This document shows positions 26,401 through 39,463 of a stretch of 64,000 nt of DNA, piece after piece. Positions within the stretch are counted from its first letter, which is position 1, and each line of letters begins with the position of its first letter. Under the pieces are notes generated by a model. It made no database searches. It was given only the letters and a program-made list of their open reading frames with translations, and was not told the origin of the DNA. Source of the DNA: Bolinopsis microptera (taxonomy: Eukaryota; Ctenophora; Tentaculata; Lobata; Bolinopsidae). The DNA lies in the NCBI RefSeq assembly GCF_026151205.1, contig NC_087078.1, positions 17,687,118 to 17,751,117 on the forward strand. Direction: 5' to 3'. The position numbers and the translations under genes were made by a program.

Positions 26401-29116
26401 TCATCCTTGTTAAAAAAGTAACTCACACATTTATCAGCTAATCACAATATTCGTAGCAGGTAAAAATAACTAAAAAAGTTTAAAACTAACATTTAAACAC
26501 CGAGATGTTGTCAAGAAAAGGAATGTGTTTTTGAGCTTATAAGTCTAAAAACCTACGAGAATTGCCGAAAAATTTTAAACTAAGGAATTGTTAAATAAGC
26601 ATTAGAAAAAACCCAAAATATGAGTCGCAGAAAAGACAGATCGCCATAAATAAGAAAATATATCATAATACTATAATGGTGACATATTGGACGTACTTGA
26701 TGCTTTCCAATACAGAACCAACTTGAAAATATTTAACATCCTGAAAGATGCAGAATTAGGGGGCCAGGGGCATTACAAAATAATTACCATAACTATAAAA
26801 CAGTAAAAATGCAATTCCCGAACCCTAAATGATACTTGACGCAGGGGGGTTGAAACGATTAGCGCTGTGAGTGCAAAATGCCATTATTAGTCACTACAGA
26901 CACTGTTGAGACAGTGTGAGGGGTGAATACTTGGTAAAGTTCGGTACATTGAGCCATTCTCTGCTTTATCTTGTAGGAAGATAGAGTCTAGAAAGTTTAA
27001 TGATAAAATGCTGTCCCAGCCTCATCCATTATTAGTTAAGCTTTGAAATGATAATCGTTATAAAAGTCAGGGCCACGATCAGTGATTTAAACACGAAGAT
27101 TTTGAACAGCAAAAGGGCAAAAATTGGAATTAAACAAAGGAACAGCCGTCAGGCACACGGTATAAACTGTAAAGGTACACGGTGAATGTCAAAGGGTCGA
27201 ATAAAAGGTCGAATTGGGGCCTATTAGTGTCAACGACAAAGACTAACTTTATTACTTTATTAGTTCCGGAAATCATTTTGTAAAGAACACAGACTTGTAG
27301 TGCTAAACAGGATAAATAATAGCCACCCTTCTAAACAGGATAAATATTAAATACTAGCCACCCTTCTAAAAAGCAAATAAAACGTGTTTGATTTGTCAAG
27401 CTTTGTCTTGGGTAAGTTATGAAAGTAACTGTACATGAGCTCGCAAGTCGCAATAACAATAGAAAGTGTCAATAATATTTCAAGCTTTAAGAAAAACGAA
27501 TAAATAACTTAGGGCGGTCTGTGGTAAACAGCTATCTAGTGCTTTAAGAGTAGTAAGTAACAGATTGGATAAGAAAATGTAACAAATATTAAAAGTTTAA
27601 GAAACAACGCAGTAAATAACCGCTGGTTCGAAGTGCGTGTTTAATATCAACGTTTTATTAAACACAATTGTAAACTTTAGTTTAAACATCTCTGTGAGAA
27701 ATTCAAAGAAAGCTAGAAAACAATTCTGCGGATCATACTGAAATAACTCGAACAATATGACTTGTACATGTGATACGAAATAACATAGCAGCTTCGTATA
27801 CTCTTGTTTTTTCCTTCAGGGCAAGCAAAGTTGGCAGCAGCGTAACGAGACAGTACGTCTGGCAAAATGTCACTTTATCAACCAATCAGGGACAAGTATA
27901 GAAACCACGTGACACCTTGGGAACCATTCGGTTGCTACCAAGAATACCACATGACAACTCACATCCGATCTTTGCGGGCTTCTAACCAGCACAGTCGGAA
28001 CTTACTTCATCAGTCCAACTGACCAATAACAGCTCAAGCTGCACGGTGAGAACCAATGAGCGTTCGAGTAGGTGTCACGTGGGGGTGTGTCCGCCAATCA
28101 TAGAGTTGATTACAAAGTAGGAACTGTTGAATTACGTTAAAATTGTATCTGCATGCTGGTTGAAACCTCCCAAATCCTTATTATAATTTATTAAACTAAG
28201 TTTGATACTCCAGTATGAGCCAAGTACCATCCGACAAATACATTTTCTTTAGATTTAATCAAAGAGTACACAGTAGAAATTAAAGGGGACTGTCTCTCAA
28301 CTCCAGGACATTCTGCCCCGAATCTCGTGCTCCAGTTAGTTTTAGGGTCAAGATAAGGGTCCTGTGGCACGAGGTTCTGGGGTTAGAGAAGGTAAGCCAA
28401 AATAAAACTTTGACCGATAAATATGAAGGTCTAAAAATATACAATGAAGAGAACCTTGAATATTTGGGTGTACTAGAGGTATAGTTCCAGAAGTAGTGGT
28501 AATGAGATAAGAATTTGTAATGTCAACTGTCAAAATACGGTCAAAATTGTATTATTGTATTACCTGTTATCGGGGCATGTGAGCAAATTATTAGTTTCAG
28601 CCGTCTACGGAAATTAAGAGAAATAAAATGGGATGATAATATTCATAGCAGAGGTTGAGTACTAATACTATACAAGAGAAAGATTAGAGATAGTCGGGAT
28701 TATCAAATAATTGACAACAGCTCTGTCAATTATAGAACGAGTGTATTATCTTTAGATTGATAAGACTAGATGTCAGCATAGATTTCCTACAAGTTGCAGT
28801 GGCGCCTTCACACTTCCCGATTTTCAGATATTTTGTAATCCACTAGTGCACTAGTGGTTGATAAGGTTGAAAATAGTATTGACAAAAGGGAAACCATAGC
28901 TTGACAAACGTAAATATCTAAGTTTAAGACAGATATTCCAGAAGCTCAAATCAATGTATTTGATACAAACTTTAGACTGCGTTAAAAGCCATAGTCGGTA
29001 TAATATTTTGATACTGTCTGTGTGTGTGGGTGAGATTTAACAGTCTACTAAATCCAACCATCAACACCAGAATAATGTACCTGATGTGTCGGCAACTCTA
29101 AAATAGAGATAAAACA
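23408..29116. other. 5.7 kb without a supported gene
   Basis: This is upstream of the minus-strand gene, so it may hold its promoter and 5' exon. I see a three-copy 11-bp repeat (TCCTGGAGATG, 23667-23702), scattered CACGTG sites (23848, 25068, 25085, 25140, 27906, 28077) and the 41-bp E-box array. No convincing exon was found; short open frames here look random. Confidence 0.5.
25316..25438. promoter_or_regulatory. Three 41-bp repeats, each with CACGTG and CCAAT
   Basis: Three tandem copies of a 41-bp unit running from GTATTTAAA through CACGTGACTC and CCTACCAATCAG to GACCACA. Each holds one palindromic E-box (CACGTGAC) and one CCAAT box (CCAATCAG, or CCAATGAG in the last). The first copy reads TCACGTGAC. 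It is about 1.9 kb upstream of the first coding exon of the minus-strand gene. Regulatory function is inference from motif pairing. Confidence 0.55.
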
Positions 29117-31776
29117 TTAACCCATTAGGGACGACGAGTTTTAAAGTTTGCCGATTTTGATGCCGTTTAACACACTAGGTCACTTTACAGCAAAAATGAG
29201 ATATCCAAAAAAGCTAATCTGTATCTCGTTTACTTTAAAAGATACAGCTATGGTCGCATACGACCCACTCGTCCGGGTCGCAAACGACCCATCACGGTTT
29301 TTCGGCTTTAACTTCTGAAACAAAGACGTTAGGATAAAATAAAAACTATAGCATAAGTTAAAAAAATATGGTCAATATTGTGTGACTCCAACTTTTTAAA
29401 AATAAAGAATATGGGTCATTAACGACCCACTCGGCTCACTTGCTTATTACTACATATGTCCATGTAACTTCTTGAATTCAGCTAAAAACATGACATCATA
29501 AGTGCAAAATCGCCTCTCAGCAAGTGATAATCATCATAAACTACGAAAAAGCGGTAAAATGGGTCATTAGCGACCCACTAGGACCACAAAATTTATTAAT
29601 TAAATATAATGTTGTCAAACTTTTACAAATATTAGTATGTTATATGTTAAAACATGTTATATCTTGGTCATTACTCCCGTACGTTGATTTAACTTTTAAA
29701 ATCGATCAACTGGGTCAATAACGACCCACTTGGAAGTTAAACCACGTCATTAATTATTAGTATCATGCTATTTCACCATCAAGAAAGACACTCGTCGGTC
29801 TTAATTCCACGCAAACCACGGGTGGTTGACCACTAGCCCTCCTGAGATTTGGAGACTCACGGTGATCTGCAGATCACGTCACCCAATCACTGACGAATAT
29901 AATAATGGGCAGAATTGGATTGATAGGTAGGCGAGTTAATTAGCTGTTAGAACACGACCGTAATGTCGCGAGACAGCAAACAACATGCCTATCTTTTCCC
30001 GATTCCTAGAACGTCCAAGAAGAACTATACAACTGCTGGATTCAGATTTCAGATGGCTGCATCTACTCTCTTCGCAGCTTCCTTTCTTTACTTCTTAGGG
30101 GCCGTTCACATATACGTAATAACTTATTGGACAATTTTTACGCCCCCCCCCCCCCCCCACCACATAGCTATTATGTCAAAATTACACAAGCGTAATCATT
30201 TGGAAACCCCCCTTCCCTCTCGGCCGATTACGTAATACTTCTTTTCGTTTTTTTAAAGCTGCTTCGTTGTTGCGGGGTTGGTTACCCACAACGAGGTCTG
30301 AGAGATTGCAGGTTGCATCACCGCCAGCCAGATTGGGGGGGGGGGGGGGGGGGGCTTTTCCCTGTCCTTCACAGGGTAGATGTAACAATCTGAATGCATC
30401 AGTTGTTTAGTTATTCTCGTACTTTCTAGGAACCTCAAACAGTTTGGCATGTTGGATTAGATTATGCAATTTGACCACTCGTCTTTCAGTATTTACCCAA
30501 GGTTACAGCATATCTCGTATACTTCGTTCAGGGGATGTTTCTTGAGTGACATGATCTGATCACCGTGGGACCCTGGGTCTTAAGCGGTGGGCTGTAGCAG
30601 GTCGTTTACCAAGATTCGAAATTGACGAAAAAGGTAACAGAATCTAATAAGAAACAACAACAGTATGGCTAACCTAGCAAGTTAGGAACGAGGGCCGATT
30701 TCCGTGGCACGGCCACGGTCCTTTCGGTACAGATTTCCACGCACCATAGTCAGGATGCAACTCCAGGCATATGCAGTAGTGTTATTCTCGCAGCTCTTTG
30801 ATGAGTGATGACGGCCCTTCAGTTGGCCCTGGATATCAGAAGGGCTAGTTGTCAGCCACCGTGGTTTGCGTGGAAGACCGACGTGTGTCTTTCTTGATGG
30901 TGGAACAGCATGATACTGATAATTGATGACGTGGTTCAACTTCCGAGTGGGTCGTTATTGACCCAGTTGATCGATTTTAAAAGTTAAATCAACGTACAAG
31001 AGTAATGACCAAGATATAACATGTTTTTATACTAATATTTGTAAAAGTTTGACAACATTATATTTAATTAATAAATTTTGTGGTCCTAGTGGGTCGCTAA
31101 TGACCCATTTTACCGATTTTTCGTAGTTTATGATGATTATCACTTGCTGAGAGGCGATTTTGCACTTATGATGTCATGTTTTAGGCTGAATTCAAGAAGT
31201 AACATGGACATATGTAGTAATAAGCAAGTGAGCCGAGTGGGTCGTTAATGACCCAAATTCTTTATTTTTATAAAGTTAGAGTCACACAGTATTGACCATA
31301 TTTTTTTAACTTATGCTACAGTTTTTATTTTATTCTAACGTCTTTGTTTCAGAAGTTAAAGCCGAAAAACCGTGATGGGTCGTTTGCGACCCGGACGAGT
31401 GGGTCGTATGCGACCGCAGTTAGTAAACAGTGTCTAGCTCTGTTTGTGAACATCTGATTATCACGGGCTTTTCATATGTCTCAAGGGAATCGTTGCCCGC
31501 AACTATTTTGTCCTCAACAAAATAAGCCTACATAAAGTTTTAATGTCCCAATCAAGGCAAGAAGTTAAGTGAAATATTTTCCAATTATGGCGACTAATTA
31601 GCCTAAGTATTTAGTTGTTAGTGATTAATTGGGTCTCGACTGGAAAGTCAATAATGTAGCCCAATAAATTTTGAGCATATGTGCGAAAGATTCGTGGCAT
31701 TTAGTATTTTGGTTTGTCCTCTATAGCCTCTAGAAAAGGTGGGTCGTAAACGACCCTATCGTCCCTAATGGGTTAA
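29117..31776. mobile_element. Non-autonomous piggyBac-type foldback element
   Basis: The element proper is 29121-31772, flanked on both sides by TTAA (29117-29120 and 31773-31776), the piggyBac target duplication. Its ends are a perfect 14-bp inverted repeat, CCCATTAGGGACGA, with the CCC...GGG termini usual for that superfamily. Inside, two arms of about 600 bp (about 29240-29860 and 30840-31420) are inverted copies around a loop of about 1 kb. No transposase-like frame is present, so mobility would need an enzyme supplied from elsewhere. The loop carries a C run (about 30141-30158) and a G run (about 30336-30354). Confidence 0.85.
29252..31756. repeat. Eleven copies of GGGTCRNWANYGACCC palindrome
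   Basis: Near-palindromic 15- to 16-mers starting GGGTC and ending GACCC occur at 29252, 29275, 29413, 29561, 29712, 30949, 31091, 31239, 31377, 31401 and 31741. In the arms they are spaced about 140-150 bp apart; two closely spaced pairs lie at the outer arm ends. The centre varies (CGCATACG, CATTAACG, CGTAAACG) while the GGTC/GACC flanks stay fixed, as expected for a dimeric protein site. Confidence 0.85.
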
Positions 31777-34700
31777 ACACAGCACACATAATATGGAGGT
31801 ACCACCGCTTCTCAGCCGCATTCTCAGCACACGACCTTGGTTCCTGGCTATACTTGACGCAGAGGCAGCCGGTTAGGGTTTTAGGCTTTCTCTAGGCAGC
31901 CTCATATCTTCAATGTCGATTTGTTGAGGCTAAATATCAAGCAATATTCACAAAAACTATCCTAGGCTTCAATATAAATACTGGCAGTTGGTGTTCAACA
32001 AAATTATAAATAAACAAAAACTAATAACACAAATAGTTTGAGAATGTCGCGACTGATAGCACAGTTCGACCACGCCCATACTCCTCCAGCCAGCTCCACA
32101 GTCTACACTACCATTAATTGTAACAGATAGTCTTGTGCCAGATTCCCACTCTCACCTTCCCATCCTGGTAGCATATCACGTGACATACCACGTGGTTGGT
32201 ATACCTAATACCCTATACTCCATTTCAACAGCTGTTCTTAAGAGAACCTCAGACAGGGAGCAGGGCGTGAAGTTACTGTCAATTTGGGGTTCCAGCTCGT
32301 GGCTTGGAACAACAAATTGTAGTTGGTAATTACAATTAATCTTGGTCGAAATGGTTTGGAAGGAACAAAATTGTTGGGAAATAGGTAATTCAAAACTGAT
32401 AGATATAACGAAGATTCAAAAATACTGAGATGAGAATTGCAAAACGTATAATACAGAGAATTTAAGCTGGTTTTTGAGAGTGTGTAGGTCTAACATGCAA
32501 AGCGAACAGACGCGTATAATATCAGTCCTTAAAACAAAGCATACGTCTCGTCTAAACCAAATTGGGTGGACAATTACAAAACTTAAAACCTTGGTATGCT
32601 GCTGTTTTACAGTACTTTGGGGACACATAGTATGTTTCAGTGAGTCAACCAATTAGGAGGCTAGGTTTTAGTCACATGATCCCATTTGTCCAATCACAGG
32701 GTAGAGCCTCTAAAATGGTGTTTAGCACAGGGCTGAATCGGCAAGCAGCTAAACGTTCGGTGAGTAGGAAAATGAGTTAAGAATCGGAACAATATCTCGG
32801 TTAAGAGTGGATATTGTTGGCAGCCTCAACTTACACCGGGAAGTGGTTAAGTAGGACTTTTTATGTGAGATTTCCGTCCGAACTATAAAATAACCTGACT
32901 ACATCGCGGACGGGATAACCCTCAACTCGAGCAGCTGCTAGCACTACTATCTACAGAGCATATAAATAGTGCCATTACAACGAACCTGTTCTTAGCTCAA
33001 ATCGCAAATCATAAAATTTAATTTGACTTAGTTTCAAAACCTCTGTCACGAGTGGCCAAGTAAACACGCCACCCCGATCAGCAGAGCACACGTAACACTT
33101 ATAAATACAACAAATCACGTGACAACCACATGCCAACCACATGACAACCACGTGGCAACCACGTGGCAACCACGTGACTGCCATGTGGCGAGCTAAACCA
33201 TCTTACGACGGAGTTTTATAACTCGTAAAATTGTAGCTTAATCATTACAGGGATCTGCCTCTAAGTGTGCTACTGTGCGGTTGTTGGTACGACTATATTT
33301 ACAGAACCGTTCATTTTAGTATAGCATCGAAGTCGTGCGCCAGAACGAAAGTTGAACGTCAAAAGTTAAATAAAATAAATTGGTTGCCCTTTCAAAAGCT
33401 CAGCTAAGCTCATACCATTCAAGTTGTGCCTTCTGTGGAACGGGCAGATAGCTAAATAGTATGATTTGATCGTGTGACTTTGTCGATTTAGATTATTCTA
33501 AGAGATCCAATATTCCGGCTTCATCCATTGAGCGGGCTGAGATAGTCCATGTGTTGCTTTTCTGGAGAAAGCAATTATTCCACAGAACACCACTCTAAGT
33601 TTAGAGTTGAGACCCTTTGAACGAAACCGATCTCATCAACGAATTAAGAAAAGCGCCAAGCATTCTCTAAAATGATATGAGAAACATACCGGATCACAGA
33701 AGCATGATTTCTGGTCTAAACCGTCATAAAGAACCAAACATCTGACTATCAAATTGGTGGTTTATACCCGTCACTCTATCTGATTGATGTCGTTACATCA
33801 GCTTCTGATTGAGATTAATGGACCCGCCCTTAGCAGACTATTAATCTTGGTATTAGTAATGATCATATTAGTTGGGTATTGATTGGATATATAGCCTTGG
33901 TTAACTGGGTGTGTCAAGTTACAGAGTGACCAGTAAAACCTGAAACATGAGCGTTTCGATCAACCACGAATCACAGATACGAAAAATTCGTTCTAATGGA
34001 GCGATGGCAGTTAATTCCAAACACAGACTAAACGAATTTTACATCCGGGAACGAAGAAGATGCCCTACATGAAGGATAGAACATGTACCTGTCTGTACTC
34101 TGTAGATCACGGCACTTGTACTCTGACTTACATTTAAAATTATTCCATCCCATTGGAAACCTAAAATCTGGGGGCAATATCCAAGGTCTGATTGGTTAGT
34201 TTTACAGCCGATCTGTGTCCTGATTGGTTGGTGTGGTGTTATTGAAATATGAACATGTGATTGGTCGTTGCTCACTGCCATCCAGATTCGATCACTGTTT
34301 ACGAAAGCTACCTGGCGAGGCACTCCAATGCTATTTGGTGTGGTGCGAGGGAAATTATTGCTTTATTGTAACCCTGGAGCAAACCAGGATAGGGATATTT
34401 ATCCGGTTTTGAAAACTGAACAAATTGAACAAATGACAACAATCCGTATCAAATAATAATACATGTATGTTTTTATGGAGTTTTAACTGAACGGAGTCAC
34501 TATAAATTCTAGTATTCACTATTAAAGTACGACAAACTACGAACAAAATGTATTCAGCCTATTGAAGGAGAGTCGTGAGGAGTAACTGAGAGTCAACACA
34601 AAAGAAAGGATATTTCAAACTCGGCACACGCCGGCAGAACCGAACAAACAAAGAAAACCACCACAAAAATAGAGCTTTCAAACAATAACAACAAATACAT

Positions 34701-35882
34701 CACGATATCCACATCCTTGCATCATACATGAAACTCTCTTAGGTCACTAGGACATCAATGATCAAACAAACAAAATCACACAGACAGCCAGCCATGAGCC
34801 AATCAAATCCCAGTGTTTCACCCACGTGATAATCCCCGCCAATCAGCAGCATGCATTGCAAGGATCACAAAATCAATCGCCTCAATTAAAGAAGTATAGA
34901 GGACAGTGTGGTGGCATGCAGCGGACTGCAGCGTCAACAGTGAACACCTTGTACAGTGCACGTGTCACTTTAGCTATAACACTTGGTTCTGACTTCTGAT
35001 GTGAACTCCTAATTGTTAGCATCACGTGATCAGTTATTTACTGTCACGTGATCAAATGTTTACTGTCGTGTCAGCGTGTTAAAGGGTAATTGGTGAGGAA
35101 ACTGATTACTATTCTTCTCATGAAAGGTGCTCTTGTATGGTATGTAGTAATTACTTGCAGTTATTAGACATTGGTTTCATAAATTCTATCGACTTCAGAT
35201 TCAAGTGCAATGTATATCAGTGGAAGCCCCTCAACAATACAGAGACAATTACGAAAGCATTGCACATGAGTGATTCAAAACTGCAGGGTCTCCAGCCACC
35301 TGAACTAAAGCCACTCAATTGTAATGGAGAAAATAAGTGAAAATGGTTCACAGATCTATACGTGCAGGACACAGCAATTGATAAAGTATCTTCGCTAAAG
35401 TTTCAAACAACGAGCTAGACGAAAAGGGAAACCGACAATCGACAAATTTAACTTTAAAATCATGAAGCGTATTCAGAACAAATACATGTGACATAGTTCA
35501 GTTGATACAGTGGAGCGAATTTCATGGTCAATGATGCAGATAATATGATTCGCTGTTTGATACCGAGGATATACATCATAATCAGTCGTCATTGAGTAAA
35601 CAAGCCTAACTAAAATTACCTCTAGGAGATAGGAAGGGTTTAAAATAATGTAACTATAATTGTAAACTGTCATAAATAAATGGATACGATTTGTGGTTGG
35701 ATGGGTGTACACCCGACATTTTCATTTGTTAATCAAATCAAAACAATGAATATTACTATATTGCATAGTTTTCTTTTGTTGGATTGCTGGTTAATACTGA
35801 GTAATCATCGATCAGTTCACGAAAGACGAAAGTTTATCAAATCGAGCTGATAAATCTACACCAATGACAAAAATCCAATCTT
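31777..35882. other. 4.1 kb without a supported gene
   Basis: Non-coding in appearance. It contains many CACGTG sites (32178, 32192, 34823, 35025, 35043 and the array at 33111) but no exon I can support. Confidence 0.5.
33111..33188. promoter_or_regulatory. 11-bp E-box tandem array (CAACCACGTGG)n
   Basis: Seven head-to-tail 11-bp units of the type CAACCACGTGG. Four carry CACGTG and three carry CACATG or CCATGTG variants. The 11-bp period places sites about one helical turn apart. A short open frame across it is a by-product of the repeat. Confidence 0.6.
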
Positions 35883-36337
35883 TAACAAGTTCGGCCTGCA
35901 ATTTAGAGAACAATTAGTCCACGGGTCAGGCTTCTCAGCATGAATTATTAGCAGCAATTTTAAAATCACGCCAAGTACAATGCCGGGTCATTACCTGAGC
36001 ATTCCGTAGCTTGACGTACCAAAAACTATTGAAGAGTAAGTAATGAGTTTGTCACCTTGCAAACTTATCAGCATGAGAACAACCACCGCAAATGCTCTTT
36101 GATGCTTTATCATTAGACACCCCGAGTCAGTCGTTGCCCTGACACTGCCATAAACAGACCCTTGTTCAATTAATCAGTACTCTGAATTACTTTGATTAAT
36201 TTAATTTATTTATTACTTTGATTTCACAACGCCATTTTCGGCAGCGCTTTAAGATTGCAAAAATTGCTGCTGTATGCCCTCTTCAAGCTGCTGTAACCAT
36301 ATGGAACCCTATATACCGAAAGTGACTGACCATTTGA

Positions 36338-36766
36338 ATGTTCTTGGCGGCATGCGATGTGATGTACGTTAGTATATCAGTAAATAAATATAATAAAATC
36401 AACATACGTGAGACTGCTCAGGAGACTAATAGCTCTATAAGAAGAGCTTTGTTTTGGCATGATTGGTTGTTTTGCATTTTTGAGCCAAATGTGGGAATTG
36501 GGCATGGCACCAGCTCCGACTTTGCAACCCATTCAAAGTTATTGATCGACTATGTAAATCATGTTTCAGAAATTATTAGGCTGAATTCTCGTATAGCGTA
36601 TGGTCTTGACATTATTTATGGAATTTTGATTCATGCCCCTCCAGTCTCCACAAGAAAATCTCTGATAATTGAACTGCTCATTTCTTCCTTTTCGGATTGT
36701 CTGTTATGCTCTGTTAAATCAAATTTTGTGTTTCGGAAATTCTGCCCAAGACACACCAAGTATTGA
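36338..36766 (+). CDS. Unrecognised 142-codon open frame
   Basis: Open frame of 142 codons starting MFLAACDVMYVS, with hydrophobic stretches and no recognisable motif. The matching region of the other copy is interrupted by the 770-bp replacement, so it is not conserved there. It could be a captured exon, but it may equally be chance. Confidence 0.2.
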   Translation: MFLAACDVMYVSISVNKYNKINIRETAQETNSSIRRALFWHDWLFCIFEPNVGIGHGTSSDFATHSKLLIDYVNHVSEIIRLNSRIAYGLDIIYGILIHAPPVSTRKSLIIELLISSFSDCLLCSVKSNFVFRKFCPRHTKY

Positions 36767-37400
36767 ATACGTTTTTAAGAGAGTACAATGCTTAAGCATC
36801 CATCAACAGGTTACCAAGTTGGTGAATTGTACAATGTACAATGTACATTCACAACTTTAACTGTACTGGCACGTGTGCATGTATTCAAATTGATCACGTG
36901 ACAACGAAAACATAATCACGTGACCTTGTGAGAAATTCAGAAGTAAGGCTGCAGATAAGCTTATGCCTTACCATATTCAATTACATTTATTCAATTACAT
37001 TCATTCAATCTTATTGAGGCACAGTTTATATCTCCCGCGAAAGCACACTCCCCAAATTGTGTGCATTGTAGTAACTTCTTTCAAACTTCATGAATCGAGA
37101 TAAAATCTTTTTTTAATCTTTTTTTTGAGGTGCCTCGAAAATGATCTTAACGGATTCCCCGTTCAATTTTGGTCGATCCACGTTATCTTAGTGCAAAATA
37201 AAGAAAGTTATAAGACTATTTCATACGTATCAAATTGGATGTGCTTTTGCGTGAGATATAGCACACGCCTTTTATTAGTTGCTTGAGGAGGGTTTACCCT
37301 GATTTTTTGTGAAACTTGATTTCGAGATAGCAGTTTTTTGCCAAATCACCTCAATATGCTCAAAGCCATGCTTTGGGATGCTCGCTCCTCCAGGGTTCAA

Positions 37401-37637
37401 TCAGGTTTTCAGATAAAATGTTTTGAAAACATTATTTTTTAACTCCTTTGAGTTTCTCAGAATATCTGCTATAGCGGTTGAACTGTCCAAAATGACCTTG
37501 ACAGGCCTGACAAGGTCACTACCATGATGTTTCCATTCTTTCTGCCTTGACTTGAAGAAGGGTTTCTCTTCAATCGATATGAGCACTCTCTTCATCGTGA
37601 ATTGAAGATCTTTACCAGCTGCTGCCCTCACAGGCAC
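37401..37637 (-). pseudogene. Possible retroelement ORF1-like fragment
   Basis: A minus-strand 78-codon frame contains GSDLVRPVKVILDSS followed by ADILRNSKELKNN. This is the pattern of the RNA-binding region of some non-LTR retroelement proteins (RP.KV.F......ILR.AK.LK). It has no upstream or downstream partner domain and is broken in the other copy, so it would be a relic. The assignment rests on pattern memory only. Confidence 0.3.
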
Positions 37638-38200
37638 AAAAAAGCACTATTAGCAATTGTGTCCTTTACCCTCCTACACAATTTGAACATTTTCGTGGCT
37701 AAACCAGTGTTGCAAAGTAAAAATTGTGTCTTCATTTGTAATTTTTTTTGTGTAAATTAATTTATCACTTGTACACTTATTACAAAGTGTTTTATTATAA
37801 TAAAACCACTTCTGTGAAATGGTTATTTTGACTATAAATATTTGAACTAAATATGAATTGATTGTGGGTACAAAATAAAATGTTGTCTTTTTAAATTTTG
37901 TTATACTGCTTCTTCCAATCCAAATATCAATTATCATAAGGGTTTTTGACTTAGTTAATTTTCTGTCTGAGTCATCCTTGATACGTACCTCTGAAGGCAG
38001 AGCTCCCGTTTCCGAGCTCGTATTGCAAAGGGGAGGCCTGCCTTTTGAGATCGCATTACAAGGGGGAACCCTCGAGTCCAAAATCGTATATCGAAGGGTA
38101 GGTGCGGACTTCGAAAACCGAAAAAATATTTGACAATTTTTCCCCCAAAATTGTTAGATACCTAAATAAAAAAGTTGGCCCTTTTTGGCCCCTTGCCCGC

Positions 38201-38996
38201 TCCCTCTTTTTCACTATTGTCACCATAAAGTGAGAATGCTTTCAGCTAGGAACTTCAAATTTTCTAGACACATTTGGTTTGATAATTGAAGTGCCTTCCC
38301 AAAATCCCGATGATCTCGGCACTTAATCAGTGATTTCGTCACCCAATCAGTGATCTCATAGGGAGCTATTCAGTAGCGGGCAATAATGAGCCCCATTAGG
38401 CGGTACCGAGCATGTTGGGGGATGACGATCTGGTCACTTTGAGTGAATACTGATAGCGACGTTCCTTAAAACCGAAGAAATTCGCTTTATAGCGCTTCGG
38501 TTGCTGTCCTATGTTATATTGAAATAGTTCTTATTATTTCAATTATCTAATCTGTTTATATTTTAGCAATGTATATGAGATCTACCCAGTGGTAAGTATT
38601 TCAGTTTAAGTATGTATTTGTTGACTCACACCTTTTCGTTCGTTGATTTCACCCTGCTAATTGTTATGGATTCATTTATATGATTTATATGACTTGTATG
38701 TTTGATATATTTTCCTTTCAGATTGTTTATCATCATCAAGTCGTTTTATTCCAATAACATCCTATAAGCAGTTTCCAACCAATCAGGGCATTGATTGAGT
38801 GAAGATATCGCTGATTAAGTGCTGGATCACGTATCTGCAAGATCTCAAAAGGGTCATAACTCGGTTAAATTGTGAACAACCAACTTGAAATTTTGGGAAA
38901 GCACTTTAATTATCAAACCAGATGTGTCTAGAAACTTTGAAGTTCCTAACTGAAAGCGTTCTCACCTTATGGTGACAACAGTGAAAAAAAGGGAGT
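38201..38996. mobile_element. MITE-like inverted-repeat unit
   Basis: Arms at 38201-38303 and about 38889-38996 are about 90% complementary over roughly 100 bp (TTTTCACT.TTGTCACCAT through TTCTAGACACAT). A further diverged inverted segment around the CACTTAATCAG words lies inward. The interior of about 580 bp holds no gene, but it has a hairpin with ACCGAAG/CTTCGGT arms at about 38470-38500. The same unit is at about 3700-4490 in the other copy. Confidence 0.6.
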
Positions 38997-39236
38997 GGCG
39001 TACCAAACCCACTTTTTAAAAATTTTTTAAGAGAGGCTGGACCAAGATGGCCCATGAAAGGATAGCATTGAGATGCTCTGCCTACCTCTGGGGTGTGGCA
39101 ATCCTGTGAAAGGTTGCTGGTGAAATCAGAGTGAATGGTGGAGGTTGGACTAAAGAGTGACATGGTTCAAAGTAATACGTTTAAATGCCAGCTAAGTTTG
39201 GAAGTGTAAACAGAGACGAGACAGCAGATGAGTTAG

Positions 39237-39463
39237 TACTCTAAGTCACCCCAGTCTGATCCAGCTCTTCCGGCATGTTTAAGCGTTTGGTGCAGTTTGC
39301 GAAATTGACAATTGTGGTGATGTGTCGGTTGTCGAATATGTCATTGACAGAGAGGTAGTAGTCCTGGAAATATTGACCTCTAATTTGGGCAATAGCCGAA
39401 ACCCACTGTAAATAATTAAATTTGACGAAACTTTCGGGAAATCTAAGTTTGACCCATATCTAT
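39237..39463 (-). CDS. Possible isolated exon
   Basis: After an acceptor-like TTATAG, a minus-strand frame reads IWVKLRFPESFVKFNYLQWV and continues to a TAG near 39237. It includes SAIAQIRGQYFQDYYLSVND, which weakly recalls the core of discoidin (F5/8C) domains. No neighbouring exon was identified. In the other copy the equivalent frame is shifted by a missing base. Low confidence. Confidence 0.25.

Noticed and set aside
30682-30939. Minus-strand 85-codon frame in the piggyBac-type element
   Set aside because: Lies across an inverted arm and loop, with no piggyBac catalytic or cysteine-rich motif.
32975-33184. Frame with WLPRGCHVVVMWLACGCHV
   Set aside because: Translation of the 11-bp E-box array.
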